Part shown: positions 1-11,511 of the stretch, one piece after another | Layout of the letters: each line of letters opens with the position of its first letter | Numbering within the stretch: position 1 is the first letter of the stretch | From: Neolentinus lepideus HHB14362 ss-1 | Lineage: Eukaryota; Basidiomycota; Agaricomycetes; Gloeophyllales; Gloeophyllaceae | Length of the DNA stretch: 64,000 bases | Assembly: GCA_001632425.1 (NCBI GenBank) | Contig: KV425557.1 | Span: 248,001-312,000, forward strand | Direction of reading: 5' to 3' | The notes under the pieces: model-generated | Database searches by the model: none | What the model saw: only the letters and a program-made list of their open reading frames with translations | What the model was told of the DNA's origin: nothing | Translations under genes and position numbers: made by a program

Positions 1-514
1 TTTAAGGGGTGTGTCTGCACAGAGCTGAATGGAAGAGGACAAGCAGGCGGAGACGGTGATGTGACGCGCGGCTCTCTCCGTTGGGCCGGCCGGGCACGAG
101 GCCGCCACTTCTCCAGGCTTGGACGTCCTCGGCCTCCTTCCCTCCGTTGCCCAAGGTACCGCCCTTCGACATGCGTTCGTCGTCGTTCGTCGTCGTGTGC
201 TAAATCATCTTTCTTGCGTCCGATGCTCGGTATCCAGAGATGACGAGCGCCGGAATCAAGGATTTTGATTAAGCATGGTGAACACGACGTGAACCTGTCA
301 TGTCCTGGTTATGACAATCAGATTCGGAGGACCTTCATGTACAGCTGCGATGTCCACGTCAATAAAAACTTTCAATTACGATTCTGACTGGTCCGGAAAT
401 TTTGGGCGAGCGGGTCGTTTACTGTCAGCCATGCAGTGGCCCATCTCGCGATGAGTGCTTCGGAAAGTCGGTGCTGTTCTGAACTTCCTTGCTGGTCCTG
501 CGGACAGACCGACC
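1..514. other. no gene recognised (left edge)
   Basis: About 0.5 kb of sequence before the first gene. Short open stretches occur on both strands but none matches a family I know. Part of it is presumably the promoter and 5' UTR of the protease that starts at 515. Confidence 0.5.
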
Positions 515-2327
515 ATGACACCCTTTCTCTTCGTGGTACTTCTTTCCGTGCTATGCTTATCTGCTCGCTGTGAAGATGGTCTCAAGTTACCAATCCGCCG
601 CGTACCGAGAGCAAGAACCCATCTCGGCGTCCTCGGGAACATGCTCAGCAGCGATGTCTCTGTTCATGATAGTATGGAATAGTACGAGGGGTCTCGCGTG
701 AATAATCTTCGATGCTATATTTCTGACGATCTCGCTCTTCAAGCGCATATATCGCTGAAATTAAGTACGTGGCGATTTATGATCTTATCGCCCGGTTGCA
801 GTAATATTGCCATGTTATACTTACACTTTCACTCAGTATCGGTGGGCAAGAATTCCCCGTTCTTGTTGACACAGGGTCATCGGATCTCGTACGTCTGTCA
901 CGAACTCCAGCTTTACAACGATTTCAACCTCGACCAGTGGGTCATTTCCACGAACTGCACAGACACTGATTGCCTGGGTCTTTCAATGTACAGACCGACA
1001 TCCACACTCTCCATCACCGACATACCTTTCAAACTTAATTACTTGATGGGCTCAGTATCCGGCACCGTCGGTTACGAGACCGTTACCTTAGGCAATTACC
1101 AGATATGTTCTCAAGTTTTCGGTCAGTTTATTGCAGTTCGTGGCAACCTGTGCAAATTCCGAATCCTGAGCAAACGTACAGCTATTGCAGATGATGCTAC
1201 TGACCTATCTTTATCAGTGAGAGGCTACAGTGGGATCATGGGCCTTTCCCTATCCGCTGCAGCTTCGATTTCTACGACCTCCGGTATCCCACTGCTAGAA
1301 AACCTGTTCTCCGCATTTCGAAACGATTCGAACAAATTCTTCGCATATAAGCTGGGGAGAGATGACGACCCGTCCGTGGCGGATGTTTCTTCGTTCACGA
1401 TCGGCCAACTCGACCATGACGTGCTGAACACCCTAACGCCAAACGCGAGTTTTAACGAGATTCCGGTAGTCTCGCGGTCGGACGGGACATACGATTTCTG
1501 GAAGCTCCCTCTTCTCTCGATCACCATCGACAACCAGCCGCTCCAGCTCTCCCTCTCTCGCGTCGCCGGTTCCTCAAGTCCTCTAGCTGTCCTCGACACA
1601 GGCACAACGCTCGTCCTCGGACCCTCCCGTGACGTCGAAGACTTCTGGGGATCCTTCGGTGAGGGCAGTACGAGGAAGAACGTATGGGGCCAATGGGAGG
1701 TGCGCTGCGAACGGGCTGTGCGGGTCGGTTTCGTGTTCGGTAAAGAATGGAAAGAGGGAAAGGAGTATGTGGTTGATCCCTCGGATGTTAGTTGGTACGG
1801 CGGAAGGACGAGTGATGGGTGGTGCTTGGGCGGGGTCCAGGCGAATGATGGGGTGTGTTCCATTCTGGGATGATCAGAAGGTTGGCTAAGGTTTGCGGCT
1901 CATCGACTGTGTCATACTAGGTTAACTCGGCAGACTGGATTCTTGGAGATGTCTTCCTTCGGGTGCGTACTTGTTTCCATATCCTGCCTGAGTCTTCGCA
2001 ATTTTGACATTTAACATGATTTCGTGATTCCGACTCCCGCAGAATGTTTATGTCAAGCACCAAGTCCCGACGTCTTCCCAGCGAGCCAGTATTGGTCTCT
2101 TACAGATAACCGACGCTGATTCTGCGATGAATCGGTTCAGGGAGAGTAGAGGGCAGGATTATGCGCCTCCTGTCCAGATTCGCTCAAAGATCCAGCGTCA
2201 CCGGTGGGTCAAGCTTACACCAGCGGTCTTGTTCACGACTACTTGGGCTGTTGGGTTTATTGGTGGAAGTTTGGGCACACCAGTCGTTCGCACGATAAAA
2301 AGACGCTTCGGGCCCACACAGCAATGA
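515..2327 (+). CDS. pepsin-like aspartic protease (A1 family), C-terminally membrane-tethered
   Basis: Secreted endopeptidase of the pepsin fold. The ATG at 515 opens a hydrophobic signal peptide (MTPFLFVVLLSVLCLSARC). After a first intron comes the first catalytic motif, DTGSSDL, near 872-890. The second motif, DTGTT, is near 1596. Both Asp-Thr-Gly triplets are intact. The flap and core follow in the long exon 1160-1850, and a late block reading ADWILGDVFLRNVYV (the family's ILGD motif) lies at about 1928-2055 across a short intron. The last exon ends with a basic stretch, then a roughly 20-residue hydrophobic segment (LTPAVLFTTTWAVGFIGGSL) and a short basic tail. This suggests a single-pass anchor at the plasma membrane or vacuole, as in yapsin-like enzymes, though not a classical GPI signal. 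At least five exons. Individual splice sites in the first 900 bases are approximate. Confidence 0.85.
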
Positions 2328-2474
2328 TTGTTAATAGATGTGTGCGTATGTGCAGAGTTGGTGGAGGGTCAAATGACGATGTTACGATGCATAGGTGATG
2401 CATAAGAGTGGTACAAATGAAGCATGGCTGATAATACAGAGGACCTCCAATCACGATGCAGTAGCTGCGGCATG

Positions 2475-3108
2475 TCAGTTATGCTTGCCAGGCTGCTGAC
2501 TTCCAGGGTAACCTGGCTGACCAGGATACCCGGGCTGGTAGCCTTCGTGAATGACTCCGCCTGGCGGTCCTTGCCAACCCTGTGGCGGGCCTGTAGGGAA
2601 GCTATTCTGTTGATATTGTCCTCCGCCCGGGACTACTGGTTCCCAACTGCGTAGAAGACATTACAGAGGGCATCAGACGAGACAATTACGAACACTCACT
2701 TCTGTTGCTTAGGCACGTTCCACTGGCAAATGCTACACATCCAAATGTGCTTCGAATTCATAGGTATCAAGGGAACCCAGCACAGCTCGAACCACATGCG
2801 GGACTTGGCTGCGAATACGGATGCTGCATGTGCCATTTAGCTCTAGCTTTCATGGGCATTACGCCTGCGAGGACACACCATTGTGACACCGAGGGCAGAT
2901 ACGGGGGCTTTGATCGCCCTCGGGCTTGATCTTGGTCGGGCAGCCGACTGTACACACGCGTCAAGGTTAACACCGACAAGAGTATTCCTCTAAGTCTGAG
3001 GCTTGGGACGTACATATGATGGGGATACAAACTGCAACAGATATAGTCGGTCAGCGCCATCAGATATAAGATACACGACTATAACCACAGCTCACAGAAT
3101 AAATCCAT
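2475..3108 (-). CDS. fungal zinc-ribbon protein with Pro/Gly/Tyr-rich tail
   Basis: Five exons (3108-3096, 3031-3014, 2947-2879, 2823-2700, 2646-2475) give 131 residues in one frame. The N-terminus reads MDLFFCIPIIFGCPTKIKPE. It is followed by a CPRCH pair and, after an AKSRMWFELCWVPLIPM core, a CSICQW pair: two Cys pairs that would bind one zinc ion. The tail is rich in PGQPGYPG and Gln. This layout matches a widespread small fungal family annotated as zinc-ribbon proteins (zinc-ribbon_15 type). Its molecular function is not established as far as I know. The first two exons are only 13 and 18 nt, so automated predictors will probably miss the start. It diverges from the gene at 3308 across about 200 bp. 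Confidence 0.8.
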
Positions 3109-3307
3109 TGTCGTCGCCGATGGTGGTAGTATGATTTCAAGAGGGGGCCTGCGCCCTTGAGCCCGCCGCACAGCCGATCCAGTACCCCGGACCCGGCCTG
3201 TCGTTACGTAACGCCTCTGCATCCCTCTGTTGACGTCATCGCCCGGGTCGCCATGTCTCTTGCGCACAAACTGCTGTCGCGTTACCTCTTCGGAAAATAA
3301 GAACGAT

Positions 3308-3803
3308 ATGTTTGGCTTCGCTTCAAGCTCGAGTACACAGAAGGAAAAGTCTGAGAAGAAGGTGGAAGAGGTGGTCAGGGATTTCGTAGCGGTGCGTGCA
3401 AGTCTATCGTGCTATTCGGATTGTGGATTGATGCTCGGCATTCATTTCAGAAAGATTCCAGTGCTATTTATACGTTCGACAGTGAGCGAGGTGCACCACA
3501 ATCTACACTGTGTAGGGAGAGTGGGCCGGGGAAGAAAGAGTGTATTCAGGTGCGTTCTACGTACACGCGCACCTTCAGTCTTTGACCTCTGGTGCTCCGT
3601 ACTCGCACCTATTCCAGGTGCAGATGTACGTAACGAAGTTGTTCGAGGCAATGCAGGTACGTCTCTTGCTCTTTGAAAACGCTCATCGATGCTGTACGCT
3701 GAAGACCTTGACTGTTGTTTACCAGGCAAACGGCTTCTACTGCTCACTACCATCGGACCCTACCCAAACACATATGGAATGTAAACCTATGCCAAAAGTA
3801 TGA
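3308..3803 (+). CDS. small cysteine-paired protein (CX9C-like), unrecognised
   Basis: Four exons (3308-3391, 3451-3549, 3618-3656, 3726-3803) give 99 residues. The acceptor of exon 3 could instead be six bases later, dropping two residues. The N-terminal third is charged (Lys/Glu-rich). The C-terminal half has four cysteines arranged C-X9-C, about 20 residues, then C-X12-C, with a helix-like segment (MYVTKLFEAMQ) between them. Twin CX9C proteins are small mitochondrial intermembrane-space proteins folded by Mia40. The second pair is not CX9C, so this placement is only a suggestion. I do not recognise an orthologue. It shares a short divergent promoter with the zinc-ribbon gene. Confidence 0.65.
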
Positions 3804-3998
3804 TCATACTACGGACATACCAAGAACAGTCGGACTTGCTTGTATATTATGTATCATCACTGCAATGTAATCTACACCTCACCAATCTAACCTATAAGCA
3901 CCTCGTTAAGCTGTCTTGGTGTTCTCTCAAGCCTTGCTTAGCAGCATGAACGTGATACGACTGCACACCGGCGAGTGGTAGCGTCTCGTATACTTTGT

Positions 3999-6052
3999 CT
4001 ATTTCACATAATCGATTCCCAACCGCCCCGCTCTGGCCTTATCCAGCTGTGCATCTGCAACCTTCCTCCTCTCCTCCGCAAGCCTTAAATCAATCGTCGC
4101 AAGATTATACTCATGCACAGCCCTCTTCGCCGCCCTCGATTTCTCTATGTATTCGCGCTTGAGGAGCGCCAGACGTGACTCCGAATGAAGGAACTGTTCG
4201 CGAAGATAAGCTGAGCCTGAGGATAACGAGCAAACGAAGCAGAAGTCCACGAACCTGTTTCGCAGCATTATTCCAGTCAACGACGATTGTTTCAGGCCAT
4301 TGGTTCTTAGGAGGAGGAGGCACCGGAGGTTCCTGCAATACAGGCTCAGCAGGAGTGGACGTACCGTTCGGGCTCTGTGCAGCGTCCCGTGCACCTTTAC
4401 GCGGAGTAGCCGATACAGGTCTCTTCCCCTCAGGTGTCTGACTTAGCAACTCTTTGGTCGACGACGGCAGACTGGACAGCATTGGGATAGCCGGCGATGA
4501 GGAGTTTGGTGACGGCACATATCTCACTGACGGTGCCAGACTCGATGGCGCAGGTATAAGTGGCGACGGGGGGTTGGAGGACGGCGGGATAGTCAAACTC
4601 GGTGTAACGGGCGCCTTCATGGGACTTGGGGATGGCGGAATGGGGATGTTCGGTGTTGTGGGCGTCCTCATGTAGGAGGAGCGCGGCCCACGAGGAGGCT
4701 GCCGGGGACCGCGCGGCGCGGTTGGTGTGGTGTCCTCAATAGTAGCTTTTGCTTTACCCTTGTCCATTGTAGGTGGGAGAGGTGCTTCAGTCTTGGCGGG
4801 GCTGAGACTGGGCGCTGGGACATGGACTTTGTCCTCGGTTGACTCGGGGTTGATCGCAGGAGACTCCAGTATAGAGACGACCTCTTTCCGCTCGACGGTG
4901 TCGACGTCCATGGCTTGCTCGTCCGGCTTAGCGTCTGGTGAAGCAGGTCTGGTATTCGCATTCTGTGGTGTGCGTGAACGCGTTCGGGCCCTGGCCTTAC
5001 TCCTACTTCTGCTGCGGCTGTCCCGTCTCTCCCTGACAGGACTACGCGACCTAGTCCAACTTCGACTTCGAGGGGTGCGACCCCTGCGGCGAGAGTGACT
5101 CCTTGCCCGCTTACGAGGCCGGTGTTCCGAGTCAGAGTCGTACTCCCGCCCCCTACGCTGGCGTGCAAAGCGGGGAGTGTTTGGGCTGAACGCAAGGGAG
5201 TGAGCGCCGAGCTTCACCTGACCTGGAGAGAGGGGCGATTCAGCACGACGGGAACGGACGGGTGTTCTGCGGGGCGAAGGAGATCTTGTCCAGCGGGAAC
5301 GGACAGGGGAAGGCGCACGTCGAGGGGGTGAGCGAGGGTCATAACGACGGATTTGATAGGAATCTGAGATATTGTAGTTTATTGTGAGGTTGGAACGATT
5401 CAAGCTTTGGCAGGAAATGAAGATTCGTACCTACGGTACGCCGTGGAGGGGATACGGATGGTCGTCTCTCTCTTCTACGTTCCACTTCATACTCCCTGTC
5501 CCTCCGATCGTCCTCCCTCCGAGGTTCCCTTGCATATTCATTGACCCGCCGATCATAGTCCTGCCTTGTCTCCCAAGGCCTAGCAGGTTCCCGTCCATGT
5601 TCCCGTTCCCGTTCGCTAGTGTTTCGTCTTCGTCTGTCTTCCTCTCTGAACCTCTCTTGTTCCCTCTCATACCACTCCCGCTCTCTCTCATGTCGCCCAA
5701 AGCTCCTCGGAATTATGTCCCGCGCATATTCCCAAGGCTCCCATGTTGGATACCCCTCGTCGCGGTACCTATCATCATTTCTTCTTCTAGAATCGTATAC
5801 TCCAGGCGCAACGTACGAATCTGCCATTACCGGAGGACCACGCGGCCGCGGGGGCGACGGGCGATCATACCGCGTATATCTTTCTGAAGTCATAGGTGTA
5901 GCAAGTGGTCTGCGAGGTGGTGGTGGGCCAGTGGGAGAAGGGCTGCGATGGGATGGTGGGCGACGGTCATCGAGGTGCTCACGGTAGCGGGGACGCGAGG
6001 TGGGGGAAACGTAACCGGGGTCGAAAGAGGGCTTCTGCGGGAGCCCTGCCAT
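3999..6052 (-). CDS. arginine/serine-rich (RS) nuclear-type protein, function unknown
   Basis: Three exons (6052-5431, 5363-4255, 4193-3999) joined by GT-AG introns of 67 and 61 nt. The N-terminal region (about residues 1-210) is Arg/Glu/Asp/Tyr-rich with many ERER and RRRE runs. The middle carries long RS and SP repeats (SRSRSRSK, RSPSPRR type), followed by a Pro/Ser-rich stretch. The C-terminus is a likely coiled coil containing SRLALLKREYIEKSRAAKRA. RS-rich composition is typical of pre-mRNA splicing or nuclear-speckle proteins. No RRM or other folded domain is visible, so it is not a canonical SR protein. The start codon is the first ATG of the open frame. It diverges from the cyclin gene across about 870 bp. 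Confidence 0.7.
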
Positions 6053-6921
6053 GCTTCTGGTGCGAAGGGTGCTCGATAGACGCCGCGCTTGCAGGCTCGC
6101 TTAGGCTCGTGACCACAGAGAGGCTGGTCGATAATGCGTGGGAAATCGGGGGGCATGACTTAACTGTTCGCCACCGCCACATTTTGGATCTGAGCTGCGT
6201 CGGACTGTGTCGGAGTCGAAATATTGACCCTCAAGTCGATCCAGATCTGACCACAAACAACTTTTGGATTCGCGGACTGAGAAGTTTAAATAAAAAGGGT
6301 ATATCACCTCCTGTACTAATTGCAAAATTCCTTTCGGCGTTGGTATATACGTTCTATACTAACCTATACGAGGTCCCTGGCTAGTCAGAATAAGAATGTT
6401 CCGTCTGTGAAGGATGCCTGAAGACGGATATGGTCGATACACCTGATGGGAAAAACAGGTATTGGGCAGATCTCAGCTGATGTTTCCAATCTCTCGTGGA
6501 AAAAAAAACTGAATAAGATTAAGTACCATATTTTTAATACATGAGTCATTGCCGATAGTCAATAGAGGGGATAGCTGCAGCTGCTTTTCAGTGAAGATGA
6601 TGGCAAGTGACTGAAACGAATGTTTTCAGCCATCGCACGTGTGCGGGTTTCTGCCCAAAGCAGTGGTTTGCTGCCACTTTTCACTCTGTATTTTTGACAG
6701 AATTGTAGAGCACATAAGACTGCATAGTTCTGTCAAGATGGACCACATAAATATTGAGATTTGGCGAGGATATAGGACCGGGACTAGTGCCGTTTTTCAA
6801 ACTTCCCCCAAGTGCTGATCGCAGCGAAGCGGAGCTGGCCTGAGCTGGCGCACTCCGCCGCACTGCACCGCCACTGCCCTCGCCGAGATCTGAATCTGCG
6901 CAACAAGTTGAGAGTCCACTC
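6053..6921. promoter_or_regulatory. divergent intergenic region between RS protein and cyclin genes
   Basis: About 870 bp between the starts of two divergently transcribed genes. It holds A/T-rich runs (about 6500-6540) and no convincing ORF. Both promoters probably lie here. I see no specific motif I can defend. Confidence 0.4.
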
Positions 6922-7939
6922 ATGTCTCGAGCCCTGTATCCTTTAGCCTCCCTTGAACAAGTTGAAAAGTCTCCTTCGCGAGAAGATGGACTACCCCCCG
7001 ACCTGGAGGAAGACCTACGCGCATATGGCTGCAAGCTAATACATCATGCAGGAATCCTCCTCAAACAGTATGTCTCCTTGTGCTGTGGCTCGACTGAGAC
7101 GAAATATTAATCCCTGGGGACAGAAAGCAAGTGGCAGTGGCTACCGCCCAGATACTCTTTCATCGTTTTTGGTTCGTTACATCCTTGAAGCAATTCGGAA
7201 TCGGCGTGCGTCTCGCCCTCTCCTCCCAATACTTCCTCTCTCACATCCTATATATCAGGACATCGGCATGGGCGCCCTCTACCTCGCCTCCAAACTCGAA
7301 GAATGTCCTCTCCGTATGCGCGACCTCATCAACGTCTACGACCTCCTCCTCCGGCGCGCTTCTCACTCCAACTCCACAGGCGACTTCAAGTACACACCCA
7401 TGTCGTACTTCGGTAACACATTTTATGATCTAAAGGACGCGTTGGTGGTTGCGGAGATGCAGATCCTAAAGCGACTAGGATTCGACGTGCATGTGGTCTT
7501 GCCTTACGGGACGCTGATTAATTATATGCGGCTGTTGGATTTGACGGGGAGGGAGGATGCGGTGTCGAGGGCATGGGGGTATCTCAATGATGCGTAAGTT
7601 TCACCAAGCAATATTCACTCTCTTCTCTCGATTCACTCCCACATCATTTAAAGCCTACAAACACCAGTTTACGTACTCTACCCGGTCCCCACCATCGTCA
7701 GCGCAGCCATCCTCCTCGCCACGCGGCACCTCCAAATTCCCCTCCCCTCAACCCCGCCGAACTGCTGGTGGGAACTCTTCGATGCAGAGTGGGAGGACGT
7801 GTGGGCGGTATGTGGATATATTATGCGGTTGTACCGTGAGCGCAGCAAAGAGGACCAGGCGAGGGTGGCTGGGATGCTGACAAAGAAGGACGTGAGGAGG
7901 TGGTTGGAAGAGCATGGGCACAAGGAAGGCAAGCATTGA
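6922..7939 (+). CDS. cyclin L-type (transcription/splicing-associated) cyclin
   Basis: Four exons (6922-7067, 7124-7205, 7259-7593, 7654-7939) encode 282 residues. The cyclin box is clear: a first helix set reading GCKLIHHAGILLK, then QVAVATAQILFHRFW and MGALYLASKLEECPLRMRD, followed by an ILKRLGFDVHV segment. A second cyclin fold contains AAILLATRHLQIPLP and a CWWELFDAEWEDVWAVC block. This is the arrangement of L/K-type cyclins, which pair with CDK11/12-like kinases and act in RNA polymerase II transcription and splicing. No RS tail follows. The protein ends shortly after the second cyclin fold, unlike metazoan cyclin L. Introns are 53-60 nt. Confidence 0.85.
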
Positions 7940-8934
7940 GGTGCGTAGGTCGTATATGGTGTATTTCTGATTTTGATTGTATGTGATTGCTTATCGATCG
8001 GCAGTCCTAGCTGCATCATCTGGCGGTCGTGTCCAAGAGTTACGTGCAGTGACTATTTTTACCGTCGAGTTCTCGCATTTCTGTGCCATTTGACCTTACA
8101 GCACGAATCTCCTCAACGAGAACGGGAAGGCCCCTTCGCTGGGATCGGGTCAGCCGCAGGGAGAAATCTCAGCAAAGTTTCGATAATTGCAGCCTGAGGA
8201 CTGTGCCTTTTGACTCCAGATGGCATTATTGTACCTCAAGCCACAGAGATAAGGTGGATGCTTCGAATGTTACACAGACCTTTAATTTGATGGGACGAAG
8301 AACATCATGTAGTATAGATATACGGCTTGCAATGTTTAACATAGGGTCATACCCTAGAGACAATAAACAGGATTTAAGATAAAAAAGTGGATGCAACATA
8401 GACCTTGCCCTTCACTGTCATACGGACGTAGAATCGTTAATAGCTCAAAAGCAAGGAGCTGTCCCGGACGCTCTTGTCGGGACCGAGCACCCCTCTATTT
8501 TGCTATCCCTCCGTTGCATTGATATTAGCCCCAATACAGGAAGCACGGATCGATTCACTCCAGGCATAATTCACCACTTGCGAGCTGAGAGATACATGTA
8601 GCAATACGACATTGTGTATGCTATTCATCGCAGCAATAAATTAGGTCTCTCTCAATTGAACAGGAAAATAAGTTTAGAATAAAAGAAGACAGGAGTGGAT
8701 CAAGGAGGAACGAGGAGACAGAAGAATAGTCTATCCGCCAAGAGGTCACGGCCGTAGAAGAACAGATACTCGTACTCGTACATTACATTGAGCTTGTGAA
8801 AGATGTGGGCATAGAGGTTGCACCACAGAGATGAGGTGAGGGGCATAGGTTGGCCATAGCGCACCCGGAAAGGAATACATAGTACAACAGCCCCTTATGC
8901 CCGCTTCGCACGAGCAGTCTGGTGAAGGCACAAG
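7940..8934. other. convergent intergenic region, no firm gene
   Basis: About 1 kb between the 3' ends of the cyclin gene and the first histone H1 gene. A few coding-like stretches lie on the + strand at about 8100-8300. One reads TNLLNENGKAPSLGSG and another reads DGIIVPQATEIRWMLRML. They have no start codon or shared frame. The remainder looks like 3' UTR and spacer. Confidence 0.4.
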
Positions 8935-10213
8935 TTAGATACTTGAATGCACAGGCGAAAGTGGGGGCCGTACCCTCTGGCGCGCAGTGCCCTCCGAGGA
9001 GTTGGCAGTCGTCCTCTTGGTGGGGGCCTTCTTGGTGGTGGTAGCAGTAGTGCCAGTGACCGCCTATAAAAAAAGACATCAGCTCCATAAAACACATCGA
9101 ACCCATCCAGTTCGGCTTGCCTTCTTAGCAGCTCCTCTCCTCGAGGACGCGGTGGTCTTCTTCTCCACGGGTGCTTTCTTGCCCGCCAACTTCTTGGGCG
9201 CAGCCTTCTTTGCAGGGGCAGCCTTGGTCTTGGTGGCAGCGACCTTAGTCGCTGCAGGCTTAGCAGCCGGCTTCTTGACAGTGGCAGACTTCGTGGCAGG
9301 CTTCGCGGTGGATTTCGCAGGAGCAGTCTTCGAGGCCGTGGGCTTCTTAGCAGTCGCTGTGGGTTTCTTAGCAGTGGCAGCTTTAGCAGCGGCAGCTTTA
9401 GCAGCGGGCCTCTTCGTGGTGGCAGCCTTCGCAGCAGGCTTCGCAGCGGGCTTGGGGGTAGGCTTGTTCTACAGACAACGCAATATGTATATAGTTAGTT
9501 CATGACGTCATATGTTACAATATGCACTGACCTCCTTGGTGGCAGAGGTGTCGGTCTTGATCTTGGGAGCAAGTTTGACCCTTCCCGATGGCCCTAGAAA
9601 GCAATGGAGTTCGCTCGCGAGGCATGCAATTGCAATGAGATAAATATAGACCTTTGGGAAGGACGAAGTCGCCTTTCTCGACCCCACTGGCAATTGCCTT
9701 GCTCAGCTGAGTATTCTGGGCATTGCCAATCTCAAGCTTGTACCGCTCCTCAACAAAGCTGTGAAGTATTTCAAAGTTAGCCGATGTGCCTAGCGATTTG
9801 TTACAGCTTACTTCTTGATCTGGGGGCGCGAGACGCCCAACCGAGCATCCTTCTTATGAGTGACGATGCATTCCTAACAACGGAGTTCGACAGTGAGCAA
9901 ACAACACTTCAAGCAACAGTATAACATGCTCCTCAGAATGCAGGCAACAGTGAGGAAGCAACGGCGTTGATGAATCCCGCGCAGCGTCCCCGTGCCCTGT
10001 GCCCTACCCCTTTTGGACACGGTTCGCTATCGCCGTCGACAACGTCCGAAACAGCTCGTTTGGGAAACCCAGCAGGCTGGTAGTTCATAGATAGTGTCGA
10101 CAAGGACTCACCTTAATCATATCGAGCCAAGGCGGGTGCCCCGGGATGACCTTGGGAGCCTTCTTTGCGGCGGCAGGCTTCTTTGCGGGGCTCTTCTTGG
10201 ACGCTGTAGACAT
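8935..10213 (-). CDS. linker histone H1, paralogue A
   Basis: Chromatin linker histone. Six exons (10213-10112, 9873-9812, 9758-9652, 9593-9532, 9468-9121, 9063-8935) give 269 residues. A short Lys/Ala/Pro N-tail precedes the winged-helix globular domain: HPPWLDMIK, ECIVTHKKDARLGVSRPQIK, FVEERYKLEIGNAQNTQL, then the GPSGRVKLAPK wing. A long Lys/Ala tail (AAKPAAKAATTK-type repeats) follows. The last intron (9120-9064) starts with GC rather than GT. It is supported because paralogue C has an ordinary intron at the same point before an equivalent exon beginning AVTG. If that intron is not spliced, the protein would stop about 14 residues after residue 227. Divergent from the Mzm1 gene across about 600 bp. 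Confidence 0.85.
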
Positions 10214-10827
10214 CTTGAATAAGCTTTACAGGGATCTGTGAGGAGTTTGAGATAAATTGGAGGCAGGAGAGAGCAGTCAGATCTTGTGGCAGACGAGATC
10301 TGGGTAGAGCAGATGGGAGTTTGGAAGAGAGATGGGTTTGAAACTCCGAGGCGCGTTCGGTCAACCAACGCGTGGTCACGTGAGGTAGATTGAGGGGAAC
10401 AAAGTTTCCAGCTCATTCCTTCCTCTAGGAAAGACTGTACATCAAGAACACTGGAGCAACCTAGCAAACAAGGTGCTGGGAGTCCGAGGGAATGCACAGG
10501 TGGGTCAGCTAGCCAGTATCTTGGCAATTGCAGACCCTACGAAAATCGCTGCCATTTGCGCCTTCCAGCGGTCCCCTACGCAGCATATCACGCACCTTAC
10601 AACGCTCACGCCAAAAAAGTATAGTATTCAAACATACTTCATTTTATTCTGACGCTTTGTTTCCCCCCTTCGCACAGCAAAGTGATGGTCAAGAGCAGAG
10701 TTTAGCGCCACTGACGCGTTTAGATGATCGGACAGAACGCGTTTCAAGCATGTGACCGCCTTCACTTGCTTATGTCAGCGATCGAACGTTGCTTTTCCGC
10801 TGCTGCCCCGGTGTCAGCTGTACGGAC

Positions 10828-11384
10828 ATGTCGATTACACCCTCGCTCCAGGCGGCCGCTCGTTCGGCGTACAGGTCCCTATGGAGAGCCTCTGCGGTGA
10901 CATTTTCAGGTGAATATAGCGTTACGTCGGATACGACAGCGGCCACTAATTCCTTGTGTCAAGGGGATGAGCCTGTATTACAAGGTGCGGTGGTGCCTAC
11001 GCATTTTGAGGCATGCGACACTGACTCCTTTTCTACAGCTTTTAGGGTCAAGATGAAGACGGAGTATGTACAGGGACGCTCTCAGACGGATCCCAAGACT
11101 TACGAAGAGAAGGTCAACCTGGCGAAGGATGTTGCTGAATTGCTACGACGCAACCTTGTGCAGGCTCGGAAGGTTGGTCATAATGAAGAAACTGACCAAG
11201 AAGTCTGGCGTAAGCGAATACCTGCTGTTCCGGTCGACCCCAACAATAAAGTCTTCCTGCAGGTGTACGGTTGACGGAATACTCCGAGCTTGGGGACAAC
11301 GAAACCATGCTCGGTAAACCAGAACCACCAGACCACGTCCCATCAGACACGGAAACGAGGAGATGCTGCAGCGAAGCGACGTAA
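10828..11384 (+). CDS. MZM1: mitochondrial complex III assembly factor, Mzm1/LYRM7-like
   Basis: Three exons (10828-10909, 11039-11209, 11263-11384) encode 124 residues, close to the size of yeast Mzm1 (about 120). An N-terminal AYRSLWRAS stretch corresponds to the LYR motif region. The block FRVKMKTEYVQG, the helix NLAKDVAELLRRNLVQARKV and a C-terminal LTEYSELGDNETM match LYRM7/Mzm1. This matrix chaperone stabilises the Rieske iron-sulfur protein before its insertion into the bc1 complex. The TAA at 11382-11384 overlaps a good splice donor (GTAAGC at 11381). Splicing there would instead carry the frame into the GGQ-domain exon at 11454 and give one 288-residue protein. See the finding on this junction. 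Confidence 0.8.
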
Positions 11385-11453
11385 GCGTTTCCGTGTGGCT
11401 TACCCTGCGCTCTGTTAATCCTACGTCTGGATTAGGAACTGATGTTTTCTCAG

Positions 11454-11511
11454 TTCCTCTTCCTCTTCCTCTTCCTCTTCCTCTTCCTCTTCCTCTTCCT
11501 CTTCCTCTTCC
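11454..11511 (+). repeat. (TTCCTC)n hexanucleotide microsatellite
   Basis: About nine and a half copies of TTCCTC directly after a TTTTCTCAG acceptor-like site. It reads as poly-Ser in the frame that leads into the GGQ domain, and as Phe-Leu or Leu-Pro in the other frames. Length changes in whole units would keep the frame. Confidence 0.9.

Noticed and set aside
8987..9505. 172-codon Ala/Val/Phe-rich ORF on the + strand over H1-A
   Set aside because: Antisense of the Lys/Ala histone tail, which always yields hydrophobic Phe/Leu/Val shadows.
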